Position numbers and translations under genes: made by a program. 64,000 nucleotides of DNA from Gammaproteobacteria bacterium 45_16_T64. GTDB lineage: Bacteria > Pseudomonadota > Gammaproteobacteria > Pseudomonadales > Ketobacteraceae. The stretch lies in NCBI GenBank assembly GCA_002162955.1, contig MABD01000008.1, positions 1 through 64,000 of the forward strand, given 5' to 3'. Of the stretch, positions 7,231-15,702 are shown piece after piece (positions within the stretch are counted from its first letter, which is position 1; each line of letters begins with the position of its first letter). Under the pieces are notes generated by a model. That model had not been told where the DNA came from, did no database searches, and saw only the letters and a program-made list of their open reading frames with translations.

Positions 7231-8733
7231 ATGGTTGAGAGTAACAGTGGCTCGAATACTCGGCATTTACCTATCGTGATTATTGGCACAGGGTTTGGCG
7301 GGATAGCGTTAGCGGTAAAACTGCAGGAAGCAGGCATAGAAGATTTCTCTATTTTCGAGAGAGCAAAGGAGGTCGGAGGTACCTGGCGCGATAATACTTA
7401 TCCCGGTTGCGCCTGTGATGTTGCCTCTAACTTATATTCTTATTCGTTTGCCCCTAACCCCGATTGGACGCGTACTCATAGCACTCAACCTGAAATATTT
7501 GAGTATCTAAAAAAGGTAACGAGTGATTATGATCTTTACCCAAATATTCGTTTTAACCATGAATTAGAAAAAGCTGAGTGGGATTCTGAAAACCAGCGTT
7601 GGAGAATAAGTACCAATCAAGGTGATTTTACCTGCGATGTACTGACGACTGCTGCAGGGCCATTTGGTAACCCTGTGATCCCAAAATTTCCTGGAGTTGA
7701 TGCATTTAAAGGCGAGTCGTTCCACACCTTTAACTGGGATCATGGGTGTGATATTGCGGGAAAAAACGTCGCCATTATCGGAACAGGCGCAACGTCGGTT
7801 CAGGTTGTTCCTGCGATTCAGCCTATTGTGAAACAACTGACGGTATTTCAGCGAACCCCTAGCCATATACTGCCCCGTTTAGATATTGCGACCTCGGCAA
7901 TTAAACGTGCGGCATCAAAACATATCCCCTTGTTTCAACGCAGTATTCGTTCTATGTGGTATGGCGTTTATGAGAGTCTCGTGGGCTTACCGCAGTTTGT
8001 GGATTCTCGCTTTCTTGTCCCCTTTGAAAAGGTCACACGTTATCACTTGAATAATCAGGTGAAGGATAAGACTTTGCGGGAGAAATTATCCCCTAATTAT
8101 CGTTTTGGTTGTAAACGCCCTGTGTTTAGCAGCCTATATTATCCAGCCCTTCAAGAGTCAAATGTTGACTTGGTATGTGAGAGCATCAAGGAGATCAGAG
8201 AAAACAGCATTGTCGATGCTGACGGAAATGAGCATGCCGTTGATGTTTTGATATATGCCACAGGATTCAGGATACCGCATCAAATATCTGAAAAATTAAT
8301 AGGTGAAGGTGGGAGATCACTTTCTCAGTTCTTTGGTACTAAACCCAAGTCCTTTATGGGTACGTCTTTTTCCGGGTTTCCTAATCTTTTTATGATGCTT
8401 GGGCCATTTTCTGCAGCAGGTAATCAATCTGCGGTATTTATGCTAGAAACACAAGCAGATTACATTACCAAAGCAATACTTGCGATGCGAAAGCAAAATT
8501 TGGCGACAGTGGATGTTAGGGAAGACGTATTAACCGCATTTTCTAATGACGTTGAACAGCGTAGCCAAAAAACGTCGTGGGTTTCCGGTGGTTGTAATAG
8601 CTATTTTCAAAACCCAGAGGGCGGTAATGGCGGATTGTGGCCAAACTGGAGTTTTATGCATCGCTGGCAATCAAGGCAGTTCGAAGTGGCGAAATATAAC
8701 GTTACACGTCGTACCGAATTGGAGAATGTATGA
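7231..8733 (+). CDS. Flavin-containing monooxygenase, Baeyer-Villiger type
   Basis: A 500-residue cytoplasmic flavoprotein that should use NADPH and O2 to insert oxygen next to a carbonyl, giving an ester or lactone. FAD-binding GTGFGG is at residues 19-24, followed by KEVGGTWRDNTYPGCACDV, typical of Baeyer-Villiger enzymes. The family fingerprint FxGxxxHxxxW is fully kept as FKGESFHTFNWD at residues 159-170. The NADPH Rossmann motif GTGATS is at 184-189 and the late ATGFR motif is present. AAAGGGGAG precedes the ATG. It is the first gene of a five-gene operon and is a homologue in type of mycobacterial MymA. The substrate is unknown. Confidence 0.93.
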   Translation: MVESNSGSNTRHLPIVIIGTGFGGIALAVKLQEAGIEDFSIFERAKEVGGTWRDNTYPGCACDVASNLYSYSFAPNPDWTRTHSTQPEIFEYLKKVTSDYDLYPNIRFNHELEKAEWDSENQRWRISTNQGDFTCDVLTTAAGPFGNPVIPKFPGVDAFKGESFHTFNWDHGCDIAGKNVAIIGTGATSVQVVPAIQPIVKQLTVFQRTPSHILPRLDIATSAIKRAASKHIPLFQRSIRSMWYGVYESLVGLPQFVDSRFLVPFEKVTRYHLNNQVKDKTLREKLSPNYRFGCKRPVFSSLYYPALQESNVDLVCESIKEIRENSIVDADGNEHAVDVLIYATGFRIPHQISEKLIGEGGRSLSQFFGTKPKSFMGTSFSGFPNLFMMLGPFSAAGNQSAVFMLETQADYITKAILAMRKQNLATVDVREDVLTAFSNDVEQRSQKTSWVSGGCNSYFQNPEGGNGGLWPNWSFMHRWQSRQFEVAKYNVTRRTELENV

Positions 8734-9644
8734 TGCGTAATAAGAGTTTGAATATGGCGTTAACAGGGAAAAGAGTACTGATCACCGGCGCGGCTAGAGG
8801 CATTGGTGCGGCAGTGGCGAAACGGCTTTATGAGAAGGGGGCGTTAGTCTCTTTGGTCGGGTTGGAAGTCGATGAATTAAAAAAAGTTGCAGAAGAATTA
8901 GGCTCGAATGCCATTTATTTCGAAGCAGATGTGAGTGATAAGGCCGCGATGGATGCTGCGGTAGATAAAACCGCTTCGGTGTTTGGTGGTTTGGATGTAG
9001 TGATCGCCAATGCGGGTATTTATCATGTATCTCCTTTGACGGGTGACTCTTCGGAAGGCGTAGAACGAACCTTAAACGTTAATCTATTTGGTGTGCTCAA
9101 TACGCTAAATGCAACGTTACCTTATATCAAACGCAGTAAAGGATACGTGATGACAGTCGCTTCTATGGCGGCACTTACTCATGGTCCGTTGATGGGAGCA
9201 TATGCCGCATCTAAGGCTGCTGTCGAAGCACTTACTGACAGTTTGCGCATCGAGTTGGCTGGAGAAGGAGTTGATGTCGGTTGTGCTTATTTTGGTGCCA
9301 TTGATACTGATCTTGTCAGGGGAGGGAAGATGAACCAAGCATTATCCAAAATGGAAGAAATGGTTCCTGAATTTGTACGTAAGCCCGCCCCTTTATCCGA
9401 GGCTATTGATGTGATTGAACGTGGTATTACTAAGCGATCAAAGAGGGTTTGGGCCCCGCGCTGGTTAGGTGCATTCTTGTTGCTCCGTGGATTCGCGCAA
9501 CCTCTGTTGGAATGGCGATTGGTACATGACTATCGAACACGTGATGCATTGGCGATATCCCATGAAGAAGTGCGAAGAGGTACAAAGCAAGACACATCGA
9601 TGGGGGTTGCATCGCTTTCTACTAAAGAAAATACAACGACCTAA
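8730..9644 (+). CDS. Short-chain dehydrogenase (SadH-like)
   Basis: 304 residues. TGAARGIG cofactor motif near residue 20, NAG (VIANAGIYHV), the catalytic Ser in VASMAALTHG, then YAASKAA with Tyr and Lys, are all present. A C-terminal extension of about 60 residues after the core (RVWAPRWLGAFLLLRGFAQPLLEWRLVHDY) is basic and hydrophobic, suggesting membrane association. The start ATG overlaps the monooxygenase stop as ATGA, with GGAG 5 nt upstream, so translation is coupled. By position it probably oxidises the alcohol that becomes the ketone substrate of the monooxygenase, or handles the product alcohol. Similar monooxygenase-SDR pairs occur in mycobacterial mymA loci. Confidence 0.9.
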   Translation: MMRNKSLNMALTGKRVLITGAARGIGAAVAKRLYEKGALVSLVGLEVDELKKVAEELGSNAIYFEADVSDKAAMDAAVDKTASVFGGLDVVIANAGIYHVSPLTGDSSEGVERTLNVNLFGVLNTLNATLPYIKRSKGYVMTVASMAALTHGPLMGAYAASKAAVEALTDSLRIELAGEGVDVGCAYFGAIDTDLVRGGKMNQALSKMEEMVPEFVRKPAPLSEAIDVIERGITKRSKRVWAPRWLGAFLLLRGFAQPLLEWRLVHDYRTRDALAISHEEVRRGTKQDTSMGVASLSTKENTTT

Positions 9645-9715
9645 TTAATAACAAAATACCTGTGACGCAATGGCGTCGAGATCACGATCTTTAAGAATAA
9701 TAGGGGTAATTAATA

Positions 9716-10624
9716 ATGAACATGTCTGCATCTAAAACACTGAATTGGTATGCGAAAGCGTTACGTCCAGCATCCGTGACCATTAAACCAAAACCGTTAG
9801 GCATGAAGCTGGGTGAAAGCACGCCAACCTATTGGTTTGATGATAATCCTTTCTTGACACATTTCTTGACTGCCTTCTCTGCAATATTTCCCCAGGGCGA
9901 ACGTTATATGATTGATTCTGTGCGAATGTTTCGTGACGAAGTTAAAGATCATAAGGCATTATATAAGGATTGTAGCGGGTTTATCGGTCAGGAAGCCCAT
10001 CACTCTAATGAGCATGCCATTATCAATGATTTTATGGTGGCTCGAGGCGTGCCCGTTGATAAGTTAGAGGCAATAGTGGATTGGTGGGTGCCGGTATTTA
10101 AACGTTTCCCCAAAAAAGACCAGATGGCGATCACAGGTGCAGCGGAACATTTGACAGCATTGTTTGGGGATCTTGTCTTAAATAACCCTGAACTTATTGA
10201 TCAAGTTGATGAGTCAATGCGGCCGATATGGATATGGCACGCGATCGAAGAGATAGAACACAAAGCGGTGACATATGACTTATTTGAAGCGGTGGATGGC
10301 AGCTATCCACGCCGCCTCTATGGATATGCATTGGCGCTTGCGTTAGTGGTTGTATTCAGTGTTTATGGTACTGGGCTATTTATTATTGATGACAGAAAAA
10401 ACATGGGCATTAAGAAAACGGCCCAAGGTTTGTGGTGGATGTTTGGTTTCGGAGAGAAGTCTGGCTATTTGCGTAAAGCGGCTCCCGAATTATTGGAATA
10501 CCTTAAGCCTGGTTTTCATCCTTGGAAGGACGATAACAGTCATTTGATTGATAAGTGGCGTCCAGAGTTGGATCGAATGTTGAATGACATAAAGCAGAAG
10601 AACAGCGAAAAGGCCGGTAAATAA
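9716..10624 (+). CDS. PF10118-family predicted metal-dependent hydrolase
   Basis: 302 residues matching the COG3687/PF10118 family. Candidate metal ligands are spaced as in a helical di-metal site: FIGQEAHHSNEH, GAAEHLTA and WHAIEEIEHKAVTYD. A single hydrophobic segment near residues 203-226 (YALALALVVVFSVYGTGLFII) suggests a membrane anchor. AGGGG lies before the ATG. Family members recur beside Baeyer-Villiger-like monooxygenases and fatty acyl-CoA ligases, but no reaction is firmly established for them. In this operon it could open the ester or lactone made by the monooxygenase, or be a di-iron enzyme; that choice is inference. Confidence 0.85.
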   Translation: MNMSASKTLNWYAKALRPASVTIKPKPLGMKLGESTPTYWFDDNPFLTHFLTAFSAIFPQGERYMIDSVRMFRDEVKDHKALYKDCSGFIGQEAHHSNEHAIINDFMVARGVPVDKLEAIVDWWVPVFKRFPKKDQMAITGAAEHLTALFGDLVLNNPELIDQVDESMRPIWIWHAIEEIEHKAVTYDLFEAVDGSYPRRLYGYALALALVVVFSVYGTGLFIIDDRKNMGIKKTAQGLWWMFGFGEKSGYLRKAAPELLEYLKPGFHPWKDDNSHLIDKWRPELDRMLNDIKQKNSEKAGK

Positions 10625-10625
10625 G

Positions 10626-12305
10626 ATGTTAGGTTCCACGTTGGTGGGCCAGTTACTGCGGTGGGAGCAGGAGCGTCCAAATGCAGTTTATCTGGTCCAG
10701 CCTTTACCCAATGGCGAGTTAGAAACGTACACCTGGTCGGAGGTGGCCGGCCAGGTGAAGAAGATGGCGGCATATTTGGTGTGGCTGGGTTTTCCACCCA
10801 AAAGTCAAATAGCTATCTTGGGTAAGAATAGCGCTCATTGGATAATCGCTGATTTGGCCATTATGATGGCAGGCCATGTTTCAGTCCCTCTCTATCCCTC
10901 ACTGGATAGTGATACCGCCAACTATATATTGGATCACAGTGAATCAAGGCTGCTATTTATTGGGAAGATGGATGTTGAAGGGGAAGAATGGGTAAACTAT
11001 TTACGTGCGCTACCTGCAGAAATCCCAAAGGTGGCGTTGCCGCATTCGCCTGCAGGGTTAAATGGTCCAACATGGGGAGAATTGATTTCTATCAATAGCC
11101 CGATTGAATATTTGCCGTTACCTAGATCTGAAGATTTGACGACCATTATCTACACTTCTGGGAGTACGGGGACACCTAAAGGAGTGATGCATAATAACAG
11201 CAGTATGTTGGCCGTATGTCATGGTTTTCAACGCTCTTTTGATATGTCACCATCTGATCGCATGTTATCGTATTTGCCGTTGGCTCATGCGGCAGAACGA
11301 GCGATTGTTGAAACGGCGTCTCTTTTTTATGGGTTCACGGTCTATTTTAGTGATTGCCAAAATACTTTTTCTCAGGATCTGCGCCGAGCGAAGCCTACGG
11401 TTTTCTTTTCGGTGCCACGGCTTTGGCTGAAGTTTTATTCTGCCGTCTCTTGCCAGTTACATCCTGACCAGACCGCATTGCTAGAAAGTGGCCTGTCGAA
11501 TGCGGAAGGATTGCGTAAAGCGGTATTAAAACAATTGGGGTTAGAAGACACTCGCGTAGCGCTGACGGGGTCGGCACCAATATCTGAAGACATCGTATCT
11601 TGGTATCGCGCTTTGGGCCTGGAAATGTTGGACTGTTATGGGATGTCGGAAAATTTTGCAACCTCCCATGTTAGTCGTCCCGGTGAAGTCAGATCAGGGT
11701 ATGTCGGAAGCCCGGCAAATGGCGTCTTAGCGCGAATATCATCTTCTGGAGAACTGGAAGTGAAAAGCGCCGGCCAGATGATGGGCTATTATAAATCACC
11801 GGAACAAACCCACGATGAAATGACGGAAGATGGATTTTTTAAGACGGGAGATTGTGGGGTTATCGATCACCTAGGAAGACTTAAGATAACGGGTCGTGTA
11901 AAGGACATATTTAAGACCAGCAAGGGAAAATATATTGCTCCCGTTCCCATTGAGCAACGTTTTGACAACATTCCAGGTATTGAAACAGTATGTGTTATGG
12001 GCTCTGGCTTGCCTTCGCCGTTCCTAATGATTGCTCTTGAATTTCAGGAGAAACAGCGCCTTATCGATACGAGTGACAGAGTTACTTTCGAAGAAAAACT
12101 TACTGAAAAGCTACACCGCGTTAATCAGGATCTTCAACCTCATGAGAAGCTCGCTTTTGTGGTGGTGATCGGGGAATCTTGGTCTATTGGTAATGGTTTA
12201 TTAACACCAACAATGAAGATCAAACGATCTCTAATTGAAAACGCGTATCAAGGCCTCGCCGCAGAATGGTTTGACCTCAATAAAACGATTATTTGGTATA
12301 AGTAG
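10626..12305 (+). CDS. Long-chain acyl-CoA ligase (AMP-binding enzyme)
   Basis: A 559-residue ANL-superfamily enzyme that should adenylate a carboxylic acid and transfer it to CoA. The phosphate-binding motif TSGSTGTPKG is at residues 177-186. Later motifs include LDCYGMSENFATSHV (YGxxE-type A5), FKTGDCGVIDHLGRLKITGRVKDIFKTSKGKYIAP (A7-A8 hinge) and TPTMKIKRSLIENAY near the end with the A10 lysine. The TSKGKYIAPVPIE variant is typical of long-chain enzymes of the FadD15/ACSBG class. The ATG is 2 nt after the stop of the preceding gene. It would activate the acid released upstream and feed beta-oxidation. Confidence 0.93.
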   Translation: MLGSTLVGQLLRWEQERPNAVYLVQPLPNGELETYTWSEVAGQVKKMAAYLVWLGFPPKSQIAILGKNSAHWIIADLAIMMAGHVSVPLYPSLDSDTANYILDHSESRLLFIGKMDVEGEEWVNYLRALPAEIPKVALPHSPAGLNGPTWGELISINSPIEYLPLPRSEDLTTIIYTSGSTGTPKGVMHNNSSMLAVCHGFQRSFDMSPSDRMLSYLPLAHAAERAIVETASLFYGFTVYFSDCQNTFSQDLRRAKPTVFFSVPRLWLKFYSAVSCQLHPDQTALLESGLSNAEGLRKAVLKQLGLEDTRVALTGSAPISEDIVSWYRALGLEMLDCYGMSENFATSHVSRPGEVRSGYVGSPANGVLARISSSGELEVKSAGQMMGYYKSPEQTHDEMTEDGFFKTGDCGVIDHLGRLKITGRVKDIFKTSKGKYIAPVPIEQRFDNIPGIETVCVMGSGLPSPFLMIALEFQEKQRLIDTSDRVTFEEKLTEKLHRVNQDLQPHEKLAFVVVIGESWSIGNGLLTPTMKIKRSLIENAYQGLAAEWFDLNKTIIWYK

Positions 12306-12316
12306 GAGTATATAGA

Positions 12317-13456
12317 ATGCAACGTAGTACCTTATTACCTGAAATGGAACAGTTTAGAGATTCAGCGATAAAATTTTTCCAAAACGAAATTGCCCCCCAC
12401 AGTGAACGTTGGAGAGAGCAGCGTATTGTTGATAGAGACGCCTTCAAAAAAGCAGGAGAGATGGGGTTTCTGTGTATGTGGGCCGATGAAAAGTATGGTG
12501 GTTTAGGCCTTAAAGACTTTCGTTACGAGCAGATCCTAATAGAGGAGAATGCAAATCATGGCGATACTGGTTATTTTATTACATTGCACAGTCGTTTGGT
12601 TGGCCCCTATTTTGACCATTTTGCAACTGAAGAACAGAAGCAGCGATTCATTCCTGGCATGATTTCTGGGGATATTATTCTCGCTATCGCAATGACGGAG
12701 CCGGACGCGGGCTCCGATTTGGCCGGAATGAAGACCCATGCTAAAAAAGACGGTAACGACTGGATATTAAACGGTTCAAAAACCTATATTTCTAATGGTA
12801 TCAACGGGGATGTAATCATTGTTGCGGCTAAGACAAATCCAGATAAGCCACACGCTGTAACCTTGTTTCTAGTCGAGCGGGATATGCCGGGTTTTGAGCG
12901 AGGAAGGAATCTTAAAAAGATGGGTTTGAAGTCTCAGGATACAGCTGAGCTATTCTTTAACGATGTAAGGATTCCTGATTCGAACGTGCTAGGGCAAGTG
13001 GACAAGGGCTTTTATCACCTGATGGCAGGGCTTGCGGAAGAGCGTTTGATCGCTGCTTGTGGAAATGTTGCTGCCGCAAAGGTTGCGATGGCTCACACCA
13101 AGACATTCGTTCAAGAGCGAAAGGTATTCGGCAAGCCATTATCCAACATGCAAAATACTCGATTCAAATTGGCTGAATTAGATGCAGAGATTGATATTGC
13201 GCAATGTTATGTAGATCGGTGTGTGGCGATGCTTAATGACGGAGAGCTTGATGCCGTTGATGCTGCGCGGGCTAAGCTATGGACCAGCGAATTGAATGGC
13301 CGTATGGTTGACGAAGGTGTTCAACTTCACGGTGGTGCAGGATATATGGAAGAATATCCTATCTGTCAATTGTATCAAGATGAGAGAATTCATCGGATAT
13401 TGGCGGGTACTTCTGAAATTATGAAAGAGATTATTGCTCGCTCTATCTTAGACTAA
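12317..13456 (+). CDS. Acyl-CoA dehydrogenase
   Basis: 379 residues in the usual alpha-beta-alpha layout. FAD-binding segment AIAMTEPDAGSDLAGM is near residues 124-138, followed by LNGSKTYISNG, and a C-terminal QLHGGAGYMEEYPICQLYQDERIHRILAGTSEIMKEII. The residue before GTSEI is Ala, not the catalytic Glu of medium- and short-chain enzymes. Instead Glu242 in LAEERLIAACG aligns with the catalytic Glu of isovaleryl-CoA and long-chain dehydrogenases. The substrate is therefore likely branched or bulky, which fits a cyclic or terpenoid-like pathway. AGGAG precedes the ATG. It is the last gene of the operon and is followed by a strong terminator. Confidence 0.94.
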   Translation: MQRSTLLPEMEQFRDSAIKFFQNEIAPHSERWREQRIVDRDAFKKAGEMGFLCMWADEKYGGLGLKDFRYEQILIEENANHGDTGYFITLHSRLVGPYFDHFATEEQKQRFIPGMISGDIILAIAMTEPDAGSDLAGMKTHAKKDGNDWILNGSKTYISNGINGDVIIVAAKTNPDKPHAVTLFLVERDMPGFERGRNLKKMGLKSQDTAELFFNDVRIPDSNVLGQVDKGFYHLMAGLAEERLIAACGNVAAAKVAMAHTKTFVQERKVFGKPLSNMQNTRFKLAELDAEIDIAQCYVDRCVAMLNDGELDAVDAARAKLWTSELNGRMVDEGVQLHGGAGYMEEYPICQLYQDERIHRILAGTSEIMKEIIARSILD

Positions 13457-13496
13457 TACAGTGATTATTTGGCTAGACATGAGTCTGGCCGTGATT

Positions 13497-13551
13497 ACCC
13501 AAATAAAAAAGCCCGTATATTCTAATAATATACGGGCTTTTTTATTTGGGT
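13497..13551. terminator. Bidirectional terminator with a 25-bp perfect stem
   Basis: ACCCAAATAAAAAAGCCCGT... (13497-13521) pairs perfectly with 13527-13551 across a 5-nt loop. The stem core GCCCGTATATT is flanked by A/T runs so that a T tract follows the hairpin on both strands. It sits between the convergent acyl-CoA dehydrogenase and patatin genes and should terminate both. Confidence 0.93.
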
Positions 13552-13554
13552 AAT

Positions 13555-15036
13555 CTATATGAATACGTGGTGCTTGCTGTTCTGATTGTCATTGATTGAT
13601 TGTGCGTTAAGGTCTTCTAGCGTCGCGTCCAATGCCTTAGAAATAAGCGAGGAGTTCTTGATGGCGGCAATCTTGGGCCAGGTGCTTTGTACACCTGCAT
13701 GTATGAGGTTTGCAATTTCTTTTTCGGTTAAATCGACCACAGATTGGCTAAACTTAAAATCCTTCTTTTTAAGGATCATGTTGATGTCGCCTGTGTAGTC
13801 TTGCTCTAATAAACGGATCAAATACGCCAGTTTTTGAGATGTGTTACGATCATTGATGGGCATGTGAATTAGCGCGTTCTCAATAATAGAAAGAGATTCC
13901 TTAAGGATGTCCCGAGTGGACTCGGACATGGATTTTTTTAGGCCTTTACGTTGAATACGCTTCTCTTCATTGACGAAAGGAACAACCAACGGGTTAATTA
14001 GGCTTACCAAAAATTGATTAACGCCGTACAATCTACTGAGTTTCTTCGCGGGTATATCACCGGTTACGGAACCATCAACCCATCGTCTATTGGGTAAGTA
14101 GGGCCGTGGTTTTCCATCATAACCTTTTGCAAATAATCGTTCAGAAGGGAAGGCGCCAGGTACGCTAAAAGATGCAGACACTGCTGAACGAACATATACA
14201 TTGGGTGAAGTGATCGTATTCATCAATCGAGATTTTTGGTGTTTGCCTTCGGGAGAAATGGAGATGTTGATATATCGCCCGGTTTTTTCGTAGGCTTCCT
14301 GAAAGGTCATGTCTAAAGGTACAATCTGATCTAACATGCCTTCTTTGTAGTCCTTGATTTCTTTATGCGAAAGCTTACCAAGAAACAAATCCACTACGCT
14401 GGTGTTGTTGTCGTTCGTGTAGCGTTTGTTGATAAAGTAATCCGAAGCCAATTCTTCGTCAGAAAGGCACCCTAATTGCCCTGCGATGATAGCGCCAGCG
14501 CTAGACCCTGAAATGACATTAGGCAGTAGATTATGAGAGATAAGCTCATTGACTACGCCATGATGGAAATAGATAAGACCACCACCACCGCTTAACATAA
14601 GGGCTTGGCGACCATAGCAATGACTGGCACGTCTGAAAAAGTCCAATTTTTCTGCGAACGAGATTTCGCTTTCTGGACTCTTGTGAATGACGGAGAAAGC
14701 ATCGACGATGGCTTGAATATAATCGCTAATTAGAGTCTTGGTACCGCTTAGAGCCTGGCTGTAAAGGGCAGGGTGGCCCATGCCGCCCATATTGCCGTGC
14801 ACACCTTCATTGAGTCGATAAAGTAGCTCCTTCGCATTTGACTCTGAGATAAGCTGGAGGATTTTTTGATGACGAAAGTCTATTTCGCAGTAATCGTAGA
14901 GATCCGATTGTTCTGTGTCTTTCCATTCTTCAAAGCCGGATAGTTTATCATGGGTTCTTGCCAGTGAATCCCAGGAGGCGAAGTCTTGAGCGGCGTCTAT
15001 TTTCTTCTCAATTTCGTGCGTGACGTTATGAGCCAT
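13555..15036 (-). CDS. Patatin-like phospholipase with DUF3336 domain
   Basis: About 493 residues. An N-terminal DUF3336 region (FASWDSLARTHDKLSGFEEWKD ... YDYCEIDFRHQKILQLI) precedes a patatin domain with the oxyanion loop LSGGGGLIYFHHGVVNEL, nucleophile motif GSSAG and the catalytic Asp in RRWVDGSVTGDIPAKKL. This architecture is that of TGL3-type triacylglycerol lipases and bacterial homologues, which release fatty acids from lipid droplets or membranes with a Ser-Asp dyad. ATG at 15036 is chosen because GGGG lies 5 nt upstream; a GTG at 15066 is possible. It is probably in one transcriptional direction with the DUF4334 gene and fits the lipid-catabolic neighbourhood. Confidence 0.9.
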   Translation of the reverse strand: MAHNVTHEIEKKIDAAQDFASWDSLARTHDKLSGFEEWKDTEQSDLYDYCEIDFRHQKILQLISESNAKELLYRLNEGVHGNMGGMGHPALYSQALSGTKTLISDYIQAIVDAFSVIHKSPESEISFAEKLDFFRRASHCYGRQALMLSGGGGLIYFHHGVVNELISHNLLPNVISGSSAGAIIAGQLGCLSDEELASDYFINKRYTNDNNTSVVDLFLGKLSHKEIKDYKEGMLDQIVPLDMTFQEAYEKTGRYINISISPEGKHQKSRLMNTITSPNVYVRSAVSASFSVPGAFPSERLFAKGYDGKPRPYLPNRRWVDGSVTGDIPAKKLSRLYGVNQFLVSLINPLVVPFVNEEKRIQRKGLKKSMSESTRDILKESLSIIENALIHMPINDRNTSQKLAYLIRLLEQDYTGDINMILKKKDFKFSQSVVDLTEKEIANLIHAGVQSTWPKIAAIKNSSLISKALDATLEDLNAQSINDNQNSKHHVFI

Positions 15037-15154
15037 TACTACCCCAGCGGTGTGATTGATATTCACACTAGGATAGTCGAGGGGTCATGTATCTGACACG
15101 CTGGGTGCTGCCATATATGTATGACTTAGCGCCAATATTACGCGTAATGGCGGC

Positions 15155-15610
15155 TTATCGATACAAATAGAAATAGAGCACGATACGACCTTTCAAATCC
15201 ATTGCTCCCATTAGTGTGTTGTCATCCACTTTTCTAAAATGGTCAATGATGGGCAGGTGGTTGTAGATCATGGAGGTAGACAGCTTTCCCCTGAATTGTA
15301 TAGGTCTAATCTGCGCTCGGCCAATAACGGGAAAGTTAAATTTGAACCCTAGGAAGTTATGCATCAGTGCTTTTACATTATTTTTTGAAACGTATTCTTT
15401 TCCGATCCACTTAATAAAGCCGTAATCTTTTAGCGTCCAATCGATCAATGTACCACTCTTGAATATTCCACCTTGCCACGGGCCAATCATGGAGCTCATA
15501 TCAATGGGCTCTAATGTTGCAAATATCTCTGCCAAATCGTCAAAAGCAACAGCCTCCTTGGATTCTGCGTAACGATTAAAAAGGTGTCGATTGCTGTTTG
15601 TGCTCATCAT
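15155..15610 (-). CDS. DUF4334 / GXWXG-domain protein
   Basis: About 151 residues from the ATG pair at 15610/15607, with TTGGAAC just upstream. The N-terminal GXWXG motif appears as MIGPWQGGIFKSG, and the C-terminal DUF4334 signature as RKVDDNTLMGAMDLKG...YFYLYR. These small lipocalin-like proteins occur in actinobacteria and gammaproteobacteria near lipid and sterol genes. Their ligand is not established; a role in binding a hydrophobic metabolite is an inference. It lies between the patatin lipase and a hybrid kinase on the same strand. Confidence 0.8.
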   Translation of the reverse strand: MMSTNSNRHLFNRYAESKEAVAFDDLAEIFATLEPIDMSSMIGPWQGGIFKSGTLIDWTLKDYGFIKWIGKEYVSKNNVKALMHNFLGFKFNFPVIGRAQIRPIQFRGKLSTSMIYNHLPIIDHFRKVDDNTLMGAMDLKGRIVLYFYLYR

Positions 15611-15702
15611 GGTTCCAAATGTTGTAATTCTTACGTACCAGTGTGCCATAAAAGTTCGCTTCGCAGCGTATTTAGATGACATAACTGGGGTTGGTGTCTC
15701 TG

